Shown here piece by piece: positions 27,172 to 36,988 of a stretch of DNA of 64,000 bases. Position numbers and translations under genes: made by a program. The first letter of the stretch is position 1, and each line of letters begins with the position of its first letter. The notes under the pieces were generated by a model that saw nothing but the letters and a program-made list of their open reading frames with translations, did no database searches and was not told where the DNA came from. The stretch is from Mycolicibacterium baixiangningiae (GTDB taxonomy: Bacteria; Actinomycetota; Actinomycetes; Mycobacteriales; Mycobacteriaceae), in assembly GCF_016313185.1 (NCBI RefSeq), contig NZ_CP066218.1, positions 5,766,001 through 5,830,000 of the forward strand, in the 5' to 3' direction.

Positions 27172-28404
27172 GTGCCCCACCGCCAGCTGCCTCGGCTTCG
27201 CGACGCGACGCCGTTGCTGCAGCTCCGCCGACCGGTGTTCAACCCCGTCGCGCGTCGGTTGTCGGCAGCGCTGACGATCGAGGATCTCAGGCGTATCGCG
27301 AAGCGCCGCACCCCGAAAGCGGCGTTCGATTACACCGACGGTGCTGCCGACGAAGAGCTGACGCTTGCGCGCGCACGGGAAGCCTTTCGCGACATCGAAT
27401 TCCATCCGACGATTCTGCGCGACGTTGCCACGGTCGACACCTCCGTTGATGTGCTGGGCGGTCGTGCCGCGCTGCCGTTCGGTATCGCGCCGACCGGCTT
27501 CACCCGGCTCATGCACACTGACGGTGAGACTGCCGGCGCACGGGTCGCAGCCGAGGCTGGCATCCCGTTCTCGCTGTCCACTCTCGGCACCCGCTCGATT
27601 GAAGAGATTCATGCAATAAATCCACAGGGTCGCAACTGGTTTCAGCTGTACATGTGGAAGGACCGGGAGCGGTCGGCGGAGCTGTTGCAGCGGGCCTTGG
27701 CTGCGGGGTTCGACACATTGCTGGTGACCGTCGACGTGCCCGTCGCCGGCGCGCGACTGCGGGACACCCGCAACGGCATGTCGATCCCGCCCATGTTAAC
27801 CGCGAGGACTGTGCTCGACGCGATACCGCGCCCACGATGGTGGTTCGACCTGCTGACGACCGAACCGCTGTCGTTCGCGTCGCTGGATCGCTGGTCGGGC
27901 ACCGTGGCGTCGTACGTGCAATCAACCTTCGATCCCTCTGTCACGTTCGAGGATCTTGCGTGGATTAATCGCCACTGGCCGAACAAACTCGTGGTCAAAG
28001 GTGTTCAGACACTGGAAGACGCCAAGGCGTTGGTAAATCTTGGTGTGGACGGCATCGTGCTGTCGAACCACGGCGGCAGGCAACTCGATCGTGCACCGGT
28101 GCCGTTCCACCTGCTGCCGCAGGTGGCCCGTGAACTCGGAACCGACACCGAGATTCTCTTGGACTCCGGCATCATGTCCGGTGCCGACATCGTCGCAGCC
28201 GTCGCCTTGGGCGCCCGCTTCGCCCTCATCGGCCGTGCCTACCTGTACGGTCTGATGGCCGGCGGCGAGGCCGGGGTCCGGCGAACCGTCGAGATCCTCA
28301 GCGGCCAGATCACCCGCACCATGCAGTTGCTCGGGGTCACGTCGCTGAGCGAACTGACGCCACAGCACGTCACTCAGCTACAGCGAATGCGCCTGCGCCA
28401 GTGA
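27172..28404 (+). CDS. FMN-dependent alpha-hydroxyacid oxidase/dehydrogenase
   Basis: A 410-residue TIM-barrel flavoenzyme of the LldD/glycolate-oxidase type, oxidising an (S)-2-hydroxyacid to a 2-oxoacid. Motifs are [41 protein letters not shown], the FMN-binding [19 protein letters not shown] with the active-site His/Arg, and [20 protein letters not shown] lies 6 bases before the GTG at 27172. It would act downstream of the hydratase-type enzymes in this run, producing a 2-oxoacid. It overlaps or nearly abuts the hydrolase that follows. Confidence 0.92.
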   Translation: MPHRQLPRLRDATPLLQLRRPVFNPVARRLSAALTIEDLRRIAKRRTPKAAFDYTDGAADEELTLARAREAFRDIEFHPTILRDVATVDTSVDVLGGRAALPFGIAPTGFTRLMHTDGETAGARVAAEAGIPFSLSTLGTRSIEEIHAINPQGRNWFQLYMWKDRERSAELLQRALAAGFDTLLVTVDVPVAGARLRDTRNGMSIPPMLTARTVLDAIPRPRWWFDLLTTEPLSFASLDRWSGTVASYVQSTFDPSVTFEDLAWINRHWPNKLVVKGVQTLEDAKALVNLGVDGIVLSNHGGRQLDRAPVPFHLLPQVARELGTDTEILLDSGIMSGADIVAAVALGARFALIGRAYLYGLMAGGEAGVRRTVEILSGQITRTMQLLGVTSLSELTPQHVTQLQRMRLRQ

Positions 28405-28436
28405 CTTTCTCAGAAACCAGTCGAACAGGAGAAGGC

Positions 28437-29330
28437 GTGGCAGACCGCGAGATCTGGCAAGTCAATGAGGTGGAGCTCGCCGTCCGGGCGGTCGGGCACG
28501 GACCCTTGGTGGTGCTGGCCCACGGTTTTCCTGACCTCGGAATCACCTGGAGGCTTCAGGTGGACACGCTGGTCGAAGCGGGATACCGGGTATTGGTGCC
28601 GGACCTGCCCGGCTATGGCGACAGCTCCAGACCCGCTACCCGGGCCGCGTATACGGCGTCGGCCATCGGTTTGGACCTCATCGGGTTGCTCGACCATGAG
28701 GGCGTCGCGCAGGCGCACATTGTCGGACACGACTGGGGTGCAGCGAGTGTATGGCCACTCGGCCTGACCCACGGCGACCGGCTTCTGTCGCTGACCGGTA
28801 TCAGCGTGCCCTACGTGCGGCCGACTTCTGCGCCACCGATGTCCATGGTCCGATCCCGGTTGGGCGAAGATTTCTACCAGGTTCGGTTCCAGGACGACTC
28901 TGCCGCGGGACAACTCCAACAGGACGTGCGACACACCATCGCAGCGGCATACAGCGAACGCTTTCACAGCATGGGCAACAGCAACGACTCTGTGCGAGCG
29001 CCGGACTGGCTACCCCAGCCGATCTTCGAACGCTACGTCGCGACGTTCCGCGCCACCGGCTTCGATGGGGGTCTTGCCTACTACCGCAACATCGACGAGA
29101 ACTGGCGCCAGGCTGTCGCACTCGGCGAACACCCAATCACCTGCCCGTCGCTATTCATCACCGGAAGCGCTGACCCCGTAGCAGAGTTCATGCGCGTCGA
29201 GGCCGGCGCGTCAGCCTTCGCCGATCTCCGGACAGTCGTCGTCGACGGCGCGGGCCACTGGGTCCACCAGGAGGCACCCGTCGACGTGAACCGCGCACTC
29301 CTGAAGCATCTCGAACGGGCGGTCTCGTGA
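28437..29330 (+). CDS. Alpha/beta hydrolase, epoxide-hydrolase-like
   Basis: A 297-residue alpha/beta hydrolase. HGFPDLGITWR forms the oxyanion segment, GHDWGAASVW holds the nucleophilic Asp of epoxide hydrolases and haloalkane dehalogenases, and the late GAGHWVHQE carries the catalytic His. AGGAG is 5 bases before the GTG at 28437. An in-frame GTG at 28401 that overlaps the previous stop is an alternative, adding 12 residues. The Asp nucleophile favours epoxide hydrolysis or C-C cleavage by an ester-like route. It is coupled to the Lrp regulator by GTGA. Confidence 0.88.
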   Translation: MADREIWQVNEVELAVRAVGHGPLVVLAHGFPDLGITWRLQVDTLVEAGYRVLVPDLPGYGDSSRPATRAAYTASAIGLDLIGLLDHEGVAQAHIVGHDWGAASVWPLGLTHGDRLLSLTGISVPYVRPTSAPPMSMVRSRLGEDFYQVRFQDDSAAGQLQQDVRHTIAAAYSERFHSMGNSNDSVRAPDWLPQPIFERYVATFRATGFDGGLAYYRNIDENWRQAVALGEHPITCPSLFITGSADPVAEFMRVEAGASAFADLRTVVVDGAGHWVHQEAPVDVNRALLKHLERAVS

Positions 29331-29818
29331 CCAAGAAAGTGCGCGTCGACGCGATCGACGCCAAGATCATCAAGGCCCTCAGCGATGACCCCCGGGCTAC
29401 CGTCATCGCGTTGGCGGACACCACCAAGCTGTCACGCAATACCGTCCAGGCGCGCCTGACCAAGTTAGAGCACCAGGGTGGTGTACTCAGATCGTTCGAG
29501 CGCCGAGTCGACCCTGCCTCGCTCGGATACCCGCTTACTGCCTTCATCCTGACCCGGGTGACCCAGCGCAAGCTCGCGCAGATCGCGTCCGCCCTCCAGC
29601 AAGTTCCCGAAGTAGTCGAAGTGCACGGTCTAGGAGGAGTCACCGACATGTTGATCCACGTGGTGGCTCACGAGGCCGATGACCTGTACCGGGTGGCCGG
29701 CCGCATTCTCGATATCGACGGCGTGGAACAGACCACCACCTCGTTGGTGATGCGCAAGCTGATCGACTACCGGATCACACCGTTACTCAACGAGATCACC
29801 AGCGACGCCGGCAAGTAA
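29327..29818 (+). CDS. Lrp/AsnC-family transcriptional regulator
   Basis: A 163-residue Lrp-like regulator from a GTG start, coupled to the preceding gene. A helix-turn-helix is at about residues 23-55 (TVIALADTTKLSRNTVQARL), followed by the RAM-type ligand-binding domain (VPEVVEVHGLGGVTDMLIHV). These proteins bind amino acids or related acids and form octamers. As last gene of the catabolic run it may sense a pathway amino or hydroxy acid and tune expression. It is the second regulator of the cluster besides TetR. Confidence 0.93.
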   Translation: MTKKVRVDAIDAKIIKALSDDPRATVIALADTTKLSRNTVQARLTKLEHQGGVLRSFERRVDPASLGYPLTAFILTRVTQRKLAQIASALQQVPEVVEVHGLGGVTDMLIHVVAHEADDLYRVAGRILDIDGVEQTTTSLVMRKLIDYRITPLLNEITSDAGK

Positions 29819-29876
29819 GCGTCATTTGCCTGGAGGCGGAAAGGGTCTCGCAGATGATCGATGGCGCCGGCGTGAC

Positions 29877-31253
29877 TCAGCGGGAAATGGACGGCGCGGG
29901 GAGGCCCCAGGCGTTGCCCTGCTCCCGGTCGAGCGGGGTGATCCCCTTGTTCTTCAGCGCGAAGATGTAGACCAGCAGGCTGACGCCGATCACCACCGTC
30001 ACGTACACGATGAACAGACCGATGCGGTCGGCTGACTTCGCCCCCTGGTACAGCAGCGGCGCCGTTCCGCCGAAAGCCGAGTTCGCGAGCGCGTAACCCA
30101 ATCCGACGCCCAGAGCGCGGATCTCGGCGGGGAACAACTCCGCCTTCACGATCGCGTTGACCGAGGTGTACCCGGTCAGGATGACGTAGCCGACGGCGGT
30201 CAGCGCGAACGCCGTCAGCGGCGAAGAGGTCTGCGGCAGGAACGTCAGGAGCACGTAGGTGTAGAGCACGCCGCCGACGCCGAAGAAGATCAGCAGGGGT
30301 TTTCGGCCGACCCGGTCGCTGAGCAACCCGCCCAGCGGTTGCAGCAGCATCAGGAAGATCAGGCCCAGCAGGTTGATCCACGTTCCGGTCAGCGCCCCTT
30401 CGGATCCGAAGGTCGACTTCACGATCGCGGGTGCGTTGATCGTGTACGTGTAGAACGCGACCGTGCCGCCCGCGGTGATGAGGAAGCACAGCAGCAGCGC
30501 ACGCCAGTGCGTGGTGAACAGCGTCTTCATCGATCCGGCTTCGGGGTCCCTGCCCTCACGGATCGCCTCGAGGTGCTCGTCGCTGAGCGACTCGTCCATC
30601 GAGCGCCGCATCCACAGCACCACCAGTGCCGCGATCCCGCCGATGAAGAAGCCGATCCGCCATCCCCACGCACTCACGGCTTCGACATCGAGGACGCTCA
30701 GCGCGATGAGGAGGGTGAACTGCGCCAGCACGTGCCCACCCACCAGGGTGACGTATTGGAACGACGACAGGAAGCCGCGCCGGTGCGGGGTGGCGGCTTC
30801 GGACATGTAGGTCGCCGAGGTGCCGTACTCACCACCGGTGGCGAATCCCTGAAGGAGGCGGGCGAGGATGAGGATCACCGCCGCCCAGTAGCCGATGACC
30901 TCCCGCGTCGGCATGACGGCGACCAGGAATGAACACGACGACATCACGGTGATGCTGACCATCAACGCGGCCTTGCGCCCGCGGCGGTCGGCGAACCGGC
31001 CGAAGAACCAGGAGCCCACCGGCCGCATGATGAACGTCACCGCGAAGATGGCGTAGATGTACAGGGTGGAGTTCTCGTCGTCCTGGTCGAAGAACTGCGC
31101 CTCGAAGTACGTCGCGAAGACGGTATAGACGTAGACGTCGTACCACTCGACGAGGTTTCCCGCCGACCCCCTGACGGTGTTGAGGACCGCCCGCCGGGTG
31201 CTTGTCGGAGCCCGTGTCGGACCGGTCACGGACGGCGTCTCCCCATCGCTCAT
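29877..31253 (-). CDS. MHS-family MFS transporter (organic acid:H+ symporter)
   Basis: A 458-residue 12-helix transporter of the metabolite:H+ symport family (KgtP/ShiA/ProP type). Typical are the N-terminal GNLVEWYDVYVY, FGRFADRRGRKAAL, LQGFATGGEYGTSATYMSEA and LSDRVGRKPLL. Substrates in this family are dicarboxylates, shikimate, betaine and aromatic acids. The ATG overlaps the stop of the upstream ABC ATPase (TGATG), so it is the last gene of that operon, an unusual coupling of a symporter to an ABC importer. The open frame further upstream is noise inside the ATPase gene. Confidence 0.92.
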   Translation of the reverse strand: MSDGETPSVTGPTRAPTSTRRAVLNTVRGSAGNLVEWYDVYVYTVFATYFEAQFFDQDDENSTLYIYAIFAVTFIMRPVGSWFFGRFADRRGRKAALMVSITVMSSCSFLVAVMPTREVIGYWAAVILILARLLQGFATGGEYGTSATYMSEAATPHRRGFLSSFQYVTLVGGHVLAQFTLLIALSVLDVEAVSAWGWRIGFFIGGIAALVVLWMRRSMDESLSDEHLEAIREGRDPEAGSMKTLFTTHWRALLLCFLITAGGTVAFYTYTINAPAIVKSTFGSEGALTGTWINLLGLIFLMLLQPLGGLLSDRVGRKPLLIFFGVGGVLYTYVLLTFLPQTSSPLTAFALTAVGYVILTGYTSVNAIVKAELFPAEIRALGVGLGYALANSAFGGTAPLLYQGAKSADRIGLFIVYVTVVIGVSLLVYIFALKNKGITPLDREQGNAWGLPAPSISR

Positions 31254-32323
31254 CCGGGGGACGATAACGGAATGTGTCGCCTGTCGCGACGGGTTGGCGG
31301 AGATCCCCCGGTCGGGGCGAGCGCGGTGGCCGCGTCGACGTTGCGCGGGTGGTGGCAGGCCGCCAGGTGCCCGGTGCCATGGTCCAGCAGGGCGGGCTCG
31401 TCGACGGTGCAGACGTCGGTGGCGAACTGGCACCGAGTGTGGAAGTGGCAGCCGGGCGGCGGGTCGCTCGGGCTCGGGACGTCACCCTCGAGCACGATGC
31501 GCTCGCGGGCGGTGTTGCGCCGCGGATCCGGAATCGGGACCGCCGACAGCAGAGCGTTCGAGTACGGGTGCACGGGGGCGCGATACAGATCGCCCGCGTC
31601 CGCGCTCTCCACCACCTTGCCGAGGTACATGACCGCGACCCGGTCGGAGACGTGGCGGACCACACCCAGGTCGTGGGCGACGAACAGATAGGACAGCCCG
31701 AATTCGTCCTGCAGATCCTCCATGAGGTTGACGATCTGCGCCTGCACCGAGACGTCGAGGGCCGAGACCGGCTCGTCGGCGATGATCAGCTTGGGTTTGA
31801 GCGCCAGGGCGCGCGCGATGCCGATGCGTTGGCGCTGCCCGCCGGAGAACTCGTGCGGAAACCGGTTGTAGTGCTCGGCCTGCAGACCGACCCGGTCGAG
31901 CAGATCCTGCACCCGGCGCTTCACCTCGGCACCGCTGGCAAGGCCGTGCATTTCGATTGGGTCGCCGATGATCTGGCCGATGCGCCGCCGCGGATTCAGC
32001 GACGCGAACGGATCCTGGAAGATCATCTGCATCTGGCGGCGCACCGGCCCTAGCGCGCGCCGGGAGCGGCCCACGAGTTCCTCACCGGCGAACCGCACCG
32101 AACCCGACGTCGGGGCGGTCAGTTGCAGGATGGCCCGGCACAGAGTCGATTTCCCGCAGCCTGATTCGCCGACCAGCCCGACCGTCTCCCCCTCACGCAG
32201 CGTCAGGCTGACACCGTCGACGGCGCGGACCCGGCCGACCTCCCGGTCGAACACCACGCCCGATTTGATCGGGAAGTGTTTGACCAGATCGGTGACTTCC
32301 AGCAGCGGATCACCCTTGCTCAC
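31250..32323 (-). CDS. Oligopeptide/dipeptide-type ABC transporter ATPase (OppF-like)
   Basis: A 357-residue ABC ATPase. Walker [12 protein letters not shown]-loop [14 protein letters not shown], signature [15 protein letters not shown], Walker [13 protein letters not shown] and the C-terminal oligopeptide/dipeptide extension with CHFHTRC are visible. The GTG start overlaps the stop of the OppD-like gene (GTGA). It energises the importer encoded by the same operon together with the paired ATPase. The Cys-rich C-terminal segment is common to Opp/Dpp ATPases and may bind an Fe-S cluster. Confidence 0.94.
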   Translation of the reverse strand: MSKGDPLLEVTDLVKHFPIKSGVVFDREVGRVRAVDGVSLTLREGETVGLVGESGCGKSTLCRAILQLTAPTSGSVRFAGEELVGRSRRALGPVRRQMQMIFQDPFASLNPRRRIGQIIGDPIEMHGLASGAEVKRRVQDLLDRVGLQAEHYNRFPHEFSGGQRQRIGIARALALKPKLIIADEPVSALDVSVQAQIVNLMEDLQDEFGLSYLFVAHDLGVVRHVSDRVAVMYLGKVVESADAGDLYRAPVHPYSNALLSAVPIPDPRRNTARERIVLEGDVPSPSDPPPGCHFHTRCQFATDVCTVDEPALLDHGTGHLAACHHPRNVDAATALAPTGGSPPTRRDRRHIPLSSPG

Positions 32324-33354
32324 CGGTTCACCTTGCTTCCCAATCCGATTCGTCCGTCGACCTCGCGCAGTTCGGACTTGTGCACCGGGGTGAGCCAGCA
32401 CCGGTCCAGGTGTGTGCCGGCCTCCGATGCCCTGGCCTCCAGCGGCGGGATCTCGGCGCACTTGTCGAACGCATGCGGGCAGCGCGGGGCGAAGCGACAC
32501 CCGGTCGGAGGGTCGAGCAGTGACGGCGGCAGCCCGGCGATCTGCGCGAGCCGTTCGGGCCGTGGCTGATCCAGGCGCGCCAGCGAGCCGAGCAGCCCCC
32601 AGGTGTACGGATGCTGCGGGTTGTAGAAGATGTCGTCGAGCGTGCCGTCCTCGACGATCTGCCCGGCGTACATCACGAGCACCCGGTCGGCGACCTCGGC
32701 GACGACACCCAGATCGTGGGTGATCAGCACGACCGCCAGCTGCCGCTCACGGTTGAACTGGTCGATGAGCCGAAGGATCTGCGCCTGCACGGTGACGTCG
32801 AGTGCGGTGGTGGGTTCGTCGGCGATGAGCACCTCGGGCTCCAGCGACAGCGCCATCGCGATCATGACGCGTTGGCGCATCCCCCCGGAGAACTCGTGCG
32901 GGTACTGACCGACCCGCCGTTCCGGGCTGGGGATCCCGACCAGCCGCAGCAGGTCGACGGCCTGGGCGAGCGCGTCCTTCTCGGAGATGTCGCGGTGGGC
33001 CCGGATCATCTCGGTCATCTGGTCACCGACCCGGTAGACCGGGTTGAGCGACGTCATCGGATCCTGGAACACCATGGCCATGTGCTCGCCGCGGATCCCA
33101 CGCAGCTCGTCGTCGGAGAGGCCGGTGATCTCCCGGTCGCCGAACCGCACGGACCCCTCGATGGTGGTGTTGGGTGCGCGTGTCAGACCGATCAGCGTCT
33201 GAGCGGTGACGCTCTTCCCCGAACCCGATTCACCGACGATGGCCAGGATCTCCCCGGGCGACAACTCGAACGAGGCGCCGTCGACGGCCCGCACCACACC
33301 GTCTTCGGTGGCAAAGCTGACGCGTAGATCGCTGACCGCGAGGATCGGGTTCAT
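32320..33354 (-). CDS. Oligopeptide/dipeptide-type ABC transporter ATPase (OppD-like)
   Basis: A 344-residue ABC ATPase, partner of the OppF-like protein. Motifs are Walker A GESGSGKSVTAQ, Q-loop MVFQDPMTSLNP, signature FSGGMRQRVMIAMAL, Walker B VLIADEPTTALD and the C-terminal GCRFAPRCPHA segment. Both ends overlap neighbouring genes by 4 bases, which indicates stoichiometric co-translation in the importer operon. Confidence 0.94.
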   Translation of the reverse strand: MNPILAVSDLRVSFATEDGVVRAVDGASFELSPGEILAIVGESGSGKSVTAQTLIGLTRAPNTTIEGSVRFGDREITGLSDDELRGIRGEHMAMVFQDPMTSLNPVYRVGDQMTEMIRAHRDISEKDALAQAVDLLRLVGIPSPERRVGQYPHEFSGGMRQRVMIAMALSLEPEVLIADEPTTALDVTVQAQILRLIDQFNRERQLAVVLITHDLGVVAEVADRVLVMYAGQIVEDGTLDDIFYNPQHPYTWGLLGSLARLDQPRPERLAQIAGLPPSLLDPPTGCRFAPRCPHAFDKCAEIPPLEARASEAGTHLDRCWLTPVHKSELREVDGRIGLGSKVNR

Positions 33355-34313
33355 GCCGGTGCCGCCTCTCCCAATCGGATTCGTGGATCGAGGACGGCGT
33401 AGAACGTGTCGACGATCGTGTTGAACAGCACGATGAAGAACGCGCCGAACATCGTCACTCCCATCAGTGGAGGCAGGTCGAGGGCACCGATCGCCTGCCC
33501 GGCGTAGAGGCCGACACCGTTGAGGTTGAACACCGTCTCGGTGAGGATGGCGCCGCCGCCGACCACCGCACCGAAGTCCAGGCCGAAGAGGGTGACCACC
33601 GGGATCATGGAGTTGCGCAACACATGCCGGACCCGGACCTGTCGCTCACTGAGCCCCTTGGCCCGCGCAGTACGCACGTAGTCCTCGTTCATCGCGTCGA
33701 GCATGTTGGAGCGCAACACCCGGCTGTAGAACCCCACGTAGAGCACCGCGAGGGTGATCCACGGCAGGATCAGGTGATACAGCCAGTCCAGCGGATCCCT
33801 GGTGAGCGGGATGTATCCGCTCGTCGGGAAGAGCTGGGCCTTGAAACTCAAGTAGTACAGCAGGATTGCGGCCAGCCAGAACACCGGCATCGAGATGCCG
33901 ACCAGCGCCAGGATCGTCAGCGCGCGGTCGGTGATCTTCCCCGCGTGCACCGCGCTCAGGTAGCCGAAAGCCACTGCCAGGACCATCCACAGAACTGCGG
34001 CGCCGATGCACAGCGAGAGGGTCGCCGGCACACCCTTCCAGATCTGTTCGACGACATTCTGTGAGCTCGCGTACGAGGTGAGCTCACCGGTGAAGATCTG
34101 CTTCATCATCGCCAGGTACTGCACGGGCAGCGGTTGATCGAGCCCCAGGTCGGCGCTCACGCGGGCGATGAGTTCGGGGTTGGCGTTCTTGCCTGCGATC
34201 CGCGCGGCCGGATCGGAGTTCGGGATCACGTTGAAGATCAGGAACACCACCACCGAGATGGCGAACAGCACCGCGATCATCCCGATCACGCGGCGGGCGA
34301 TGAATCTGGCCAC
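33351..34313 (-). CDS. ABC transporter permease (OppB-like)
   Basis: A 320-residue inner-membrane permease with six predicted helices. The N-terminal MARFIARRVIGMIAVLFAI and the EAA-type loop DYVRTARAKGLSERQVRVRH before LRNSMIPVV are characteristic of OppB/DppB. It follows the OppC-like gene; most opp/dpp operons have the B-type permease first, so the order here is reversed. Confidence 0.94.
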   Translation of the reverse strand: MARFIARRVIGMIAVLFAISVVVFLIFNVIPNSDPAARIAGKNANPELIARVSADLGLDQPLPVQYLAMMKQIFTGELTSYASSQNVVEQIWKGVPATLSLCIGAAVLWMVLAVAFGYLSAVHAGKITDRALTILALVGISMPVFWLAAILLYYLSFKAQLFPTSGYIPLTRDPLDWLYHLILPWITLAVLYVGFYSRVLRSNMLDAMNEDYVRTARAKGLSERQVRVRHVLRNSMIPVVTLFGLDFGAVVGGGAILTETVFNLNGVGLYAGQAIGALDLPPLMGVTMFGAFFIVLFNTIVDTFYAVLDPRIRLGEAAPA

Positions 34314-34316
34314 GGC

Positions 34317-35357
34317 CTAGTGCTCCATCCGCAGCTTCGCCCGCGGATCCAGGGCGTCCCGCAGACCGTCACCGAACACGTTGAGCGCCAACACCGTCAG
34401 CATGATCATCAATCCGGGCACGATCGTCAGATGCGGTGCGGTGTAGATCGTCTGGTAGCCGTCGGCGATCATCGTCCCCCATGACGCGTTGGGTGCGCGC
34501 ACCCCGGCGCCGAGGAACGACAGCGCCGACTCCAGCAGCATGTTGTTGGCGATGTTGAGCGTGAAGAAGACGATGATCGTCGATGCCACGTTGGGCAGCA
34601 GTTCGGTGTACATGATGCGGATCGGTCCTTTGCCCTGGGCGACAGCGGCCTCGACGAACTCCTTCTCGCGCAGCGCGAGGATCTCGCCGCGGATCGGCCG
34701 CGCCATATAGGGGACGTAGACCAACCCGATGATCAGGATCGGGATCCACAGCGAATCACCGGCGATCTGCGCCGGTCCGATCTTGAGCCCGCCCACGGCG
34801 AGCGCCGTGCCCAGCGCGATGCCGAGGAGCAGCACCGGGAACGCCCAGACGACATCCATGACCCGCGACAGCACGGCGTCCAGCCACCCGCGGTAGTACC
34901 CGCACAGCAGCCCCACGAGAACGGCCAGCACCGTGGTGAAAAGCGCTGCGACGACGCCGATGTAGATCGAGGTGCGCCCGCCGTACATCAACCGCACCAT
35001 CACGTCGCGGCCGTTCTGGTCGGCGCCGAGCAGATACTGTCCGCGCAGGCCCGGGCTGATCGGGGTGCCGTCCGGCGAGACGACACTGACCTCCTGTCCG
35101 TCCACCAGGATCTTGTCGGTGATGTGGTTCTGGTTCGGTCCGGTGTGCGCGACGTGGTCCGCCCACAGCGGCGCGGCCAGACAGAACACCACGATCAGGA
35201 CGAACAGCACCCCGAAGGCCAGCGCCATCTTGTTGCGCCGCAGCCGCAGCCACGCCAGATACCACGGGCTGCGTCCCCGAATCCGGGCTGCGGGCACCCC
35301 AGCCGGCAGCGGTGGGTCGGCGAGGACCTCCACCTCACCGGCAGGAACAGTCGTCAC
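34317..35357 (-). CDS. ABC transporter permease (OppC-like)
   Basis: A 346-residue permease. An N-terminal cytoplasmic stretch precedes the first helix (LAFGVLFVLIVVFCLAAPLW), then a periplasmic loop with GADQNGRDVMVRLMYGGRTS, typical of OppC/DppC, and an EAA loop (KEFVEAAVAQGKGPIRI). The GTG at 35357 overlaps the binding-protein stop by 4 bases; the longer upstream frame is within that gene. It forms the heterodimeric channel with the OppB-like protein. Confidence 0.93.
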   Translation of the reverse strand: MTTVPAGEVEVLADPPLPAGVPAARIRGRSPWYLAWLRLRRNKMALAFGVLFVLIVVFCLAAPLWADHVAHTGPNQNHITDKILVDGQEVSVVSPDGTPISPGLRGQYLLGADQNGRDVMVRLMYGGRTSIYIGVVAALFTTVLAVLVGLLCGYYRGWLDAVLSRVMDVVWAFPVLLLGIALGTALAVGGLKIGPAQIAGDSLWIPILIIGLVYVPYMARPIRGEILALREKEFVEAAVAQGKGPIRIMYTELLPNVASTIIVFFTLNIANNMLLESALSFLGAGVRAPNASWGTMIADGYQTIYTAPHLTIVPGLMIMLTVLALNVFGDGLRDALDPRAKLRMEH

Positions 35358-36988
35358 TTCAGCGCGAACGAGCTGTAGTCCTGGTGGAACAGCAGGTGGT
35401 GATAGCTCTTGTCGAAGTCCATCCGCTCCGACAGGAATGTGGTGAACTCCTCGTTGCCGTAGGGCGCCCACACCGCCTGTTCCATGTAAGCCCGGTCCAA
35501 TGCGGCGTACTGGTTCTCGACGTCATCCGAAAGCTGCTCCTGGAGAAGCTCGTTCATCTTGGCGTCCAACTCCGGCAGGTTGACCCGCGAGTAGTTGTTG
35601 CCGTTGGTCGGCAAGATGCTCGCACCGTTGAGCAGCGGGCGGAAGAAGTCGTCGGGGTGCGGAAAATCCTGGAACCAGTTGCCGAAACCGGTGTCGAGGT
35701 CCGGTGTCGACTGGTTACCGATCGTCGTGAAGTACACGTCACCGGCGATGACCTTCAACGTGGCATTGAAACCCAGTTGGTTGAGGACGTCGTGGTAGTA
35801 CTCACCGATACGCTTGCGGTCGGGCTCGTCGTTGGTCCAGACGGTGATGTCCCGGTCGACCGGATTGGCCTCGGCGATCAGCTGTCTGGCCTTGTTCATA
35901 TCCGGTCCCGGATAGAGCTTGTACTCCTGGTAGCCGGGCATCCCCGGCGGCAGGATCTGCTGGGTCGGATGCATACGGCCACCGAAGATGCGGTTGAGCG
36001 CCTCCGGGTCGATGGCGTAGTTGATCGCCTGACGCACCCGCAGGTCGCTGAACGGGGCCACCTGGTTGTTCATCCAGAAGTAGTAGGTGTCGATGGATTC
36101 CTCCATCCGGAAGCGGTCGGAGAACCGGGACTTCACCTCGGCCAGCCGGTCGGCGTCGGGCGGATCGGTCATGAAGTCGATGGTGTTCTGCTCGACACCG
36201 GTCACCTGCGCGCTGTTGCTCTTGTTCTGGGTGATGGTGATCTTGTCCACCCCGGCGTCGGCGACCTCGGTCGCGCCGGCGTCCTTGACGGTCTGGAACT
36301 GCGGATTGCGCTCCAGCGTCATGGTCTGGGGCGCTTCGACGCTGGTGATCATGAACGGTCCGCTGGACGGCGGCGGATTGTTGGTGGCGTCCTGGTCCAG
36401 CGGCGTGCTCGGCGACACCGGCGCTGCGAAGGACAGCCCGAGGACCTTCTCGAAAGTGCCGTTGGGCTCGGTGAGCGCGATCGTGATGTCACCGGTGGCG
36501 TCGTCCGTGGTGATCCCACTGATCGTGTCGGCCCTGTCGTCGGCGTACTCGGCGGTGCCGACAATGGGCCCGAAGAACACCGAGCCACCCGAATCGGCCT
36601 TGAACAGGCGCTGGATCGCGTAGGTGAAGTCGGAGGCCTTGATCGGCGTGCCGTCGGAGTACTTCATCCCGGACCGCAGCTTGAGCTTGTAGGTCTTGCC
36701 GTCGGGCGAGACCTCGGGCATGTCCTGCGCCAGGCCGGGCACCACCTCCGTGCCCTCTTCGCCCTCGACGTGCTTGTACGTGAGCAGCGGCACGTACGTG
36801 TTGTACATGACTTCCCAGCCCTCCACCGTGTAGGACAGCTGGGGATCGATGTAGTCGGGGAACGAGGTCATCGACACGTTGATGTCGCCGCCGCCGCCGG
36901 AGCCGCCGCCGCTGTCGTCACCTCCGCAGGCCGTCACGCCCGACGCCGCCAGCACTGCGACGGTCAACAGCGTCGCCAACTTCTTCAT
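35354..36988 (-). CDS. ABC transporter substrate-binding lipoprotein (family 5)
   Basis: A 544-residue extracytoplasmic solute-binding protein of the Opp/Dpp/nickel class. A signal peptide ends in GVTAC with lipidated Cys21, followed by a Gly/Ser/Asp linker. The family signature segments are VSPDGKTYKLKLRSGMKYSDG and the lobe containing VRQAINYAID. GGGAG precedes the ATG closely. It is first in a five-gene importer operon plus symporter. The ligand may be peptides, nickel complexes or other small molecules. The divergent nitrile-hydratase-type genes raise the possibility of a nitrile- or amide-derived ligand. Confidence 0.93.
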   Translation of the reverse strand: MKKLATLLTVAVLAASGVTACGGDDSGGGSGGGGDINVSMTSFPDYIDPQLSYTVEGWEVMYNTYVPLLTYKHVEGEEGTEVVPGLAQDMPEVSPDGKTYKLKLRSGMKYSDGTPIKASDFTYAIQRLFKADSGGSVFFGPIVGTAEYADDRADTISGITTDDATGDITIALTEPNGTFEKVLGLSFAAPVSPSTPLDQDATNNPPPSSGPFMITSVEAPQTMTLERNPQFQTVKDAGATEVADAGVDKITITQNKSNSAQVTGVEQNTIDFMTDPPDADRLAEVKSRFSDRFRMEESIDTYYFWMNNQVAPFSDLRVRQAINYAIDPEALNRIFGGRMHPTQQILPPGMPGYQEYKLYPGPDMNKARQLIAEANPVDRDITVWTNDEPDRKRIGEYYHDVLNQLGFNATLKVIAGDVYFTTIGNQSTPDLDTGFGNWFQDFPHPDDFFRPLLNGASILPTNGNNYSRVNLPELDAKMNELLQEQLSDDVENQYAALDRAYMEQAVWAPYGNEEFTTFLSERMDFDKSYHHLLFHQDYSSFALK

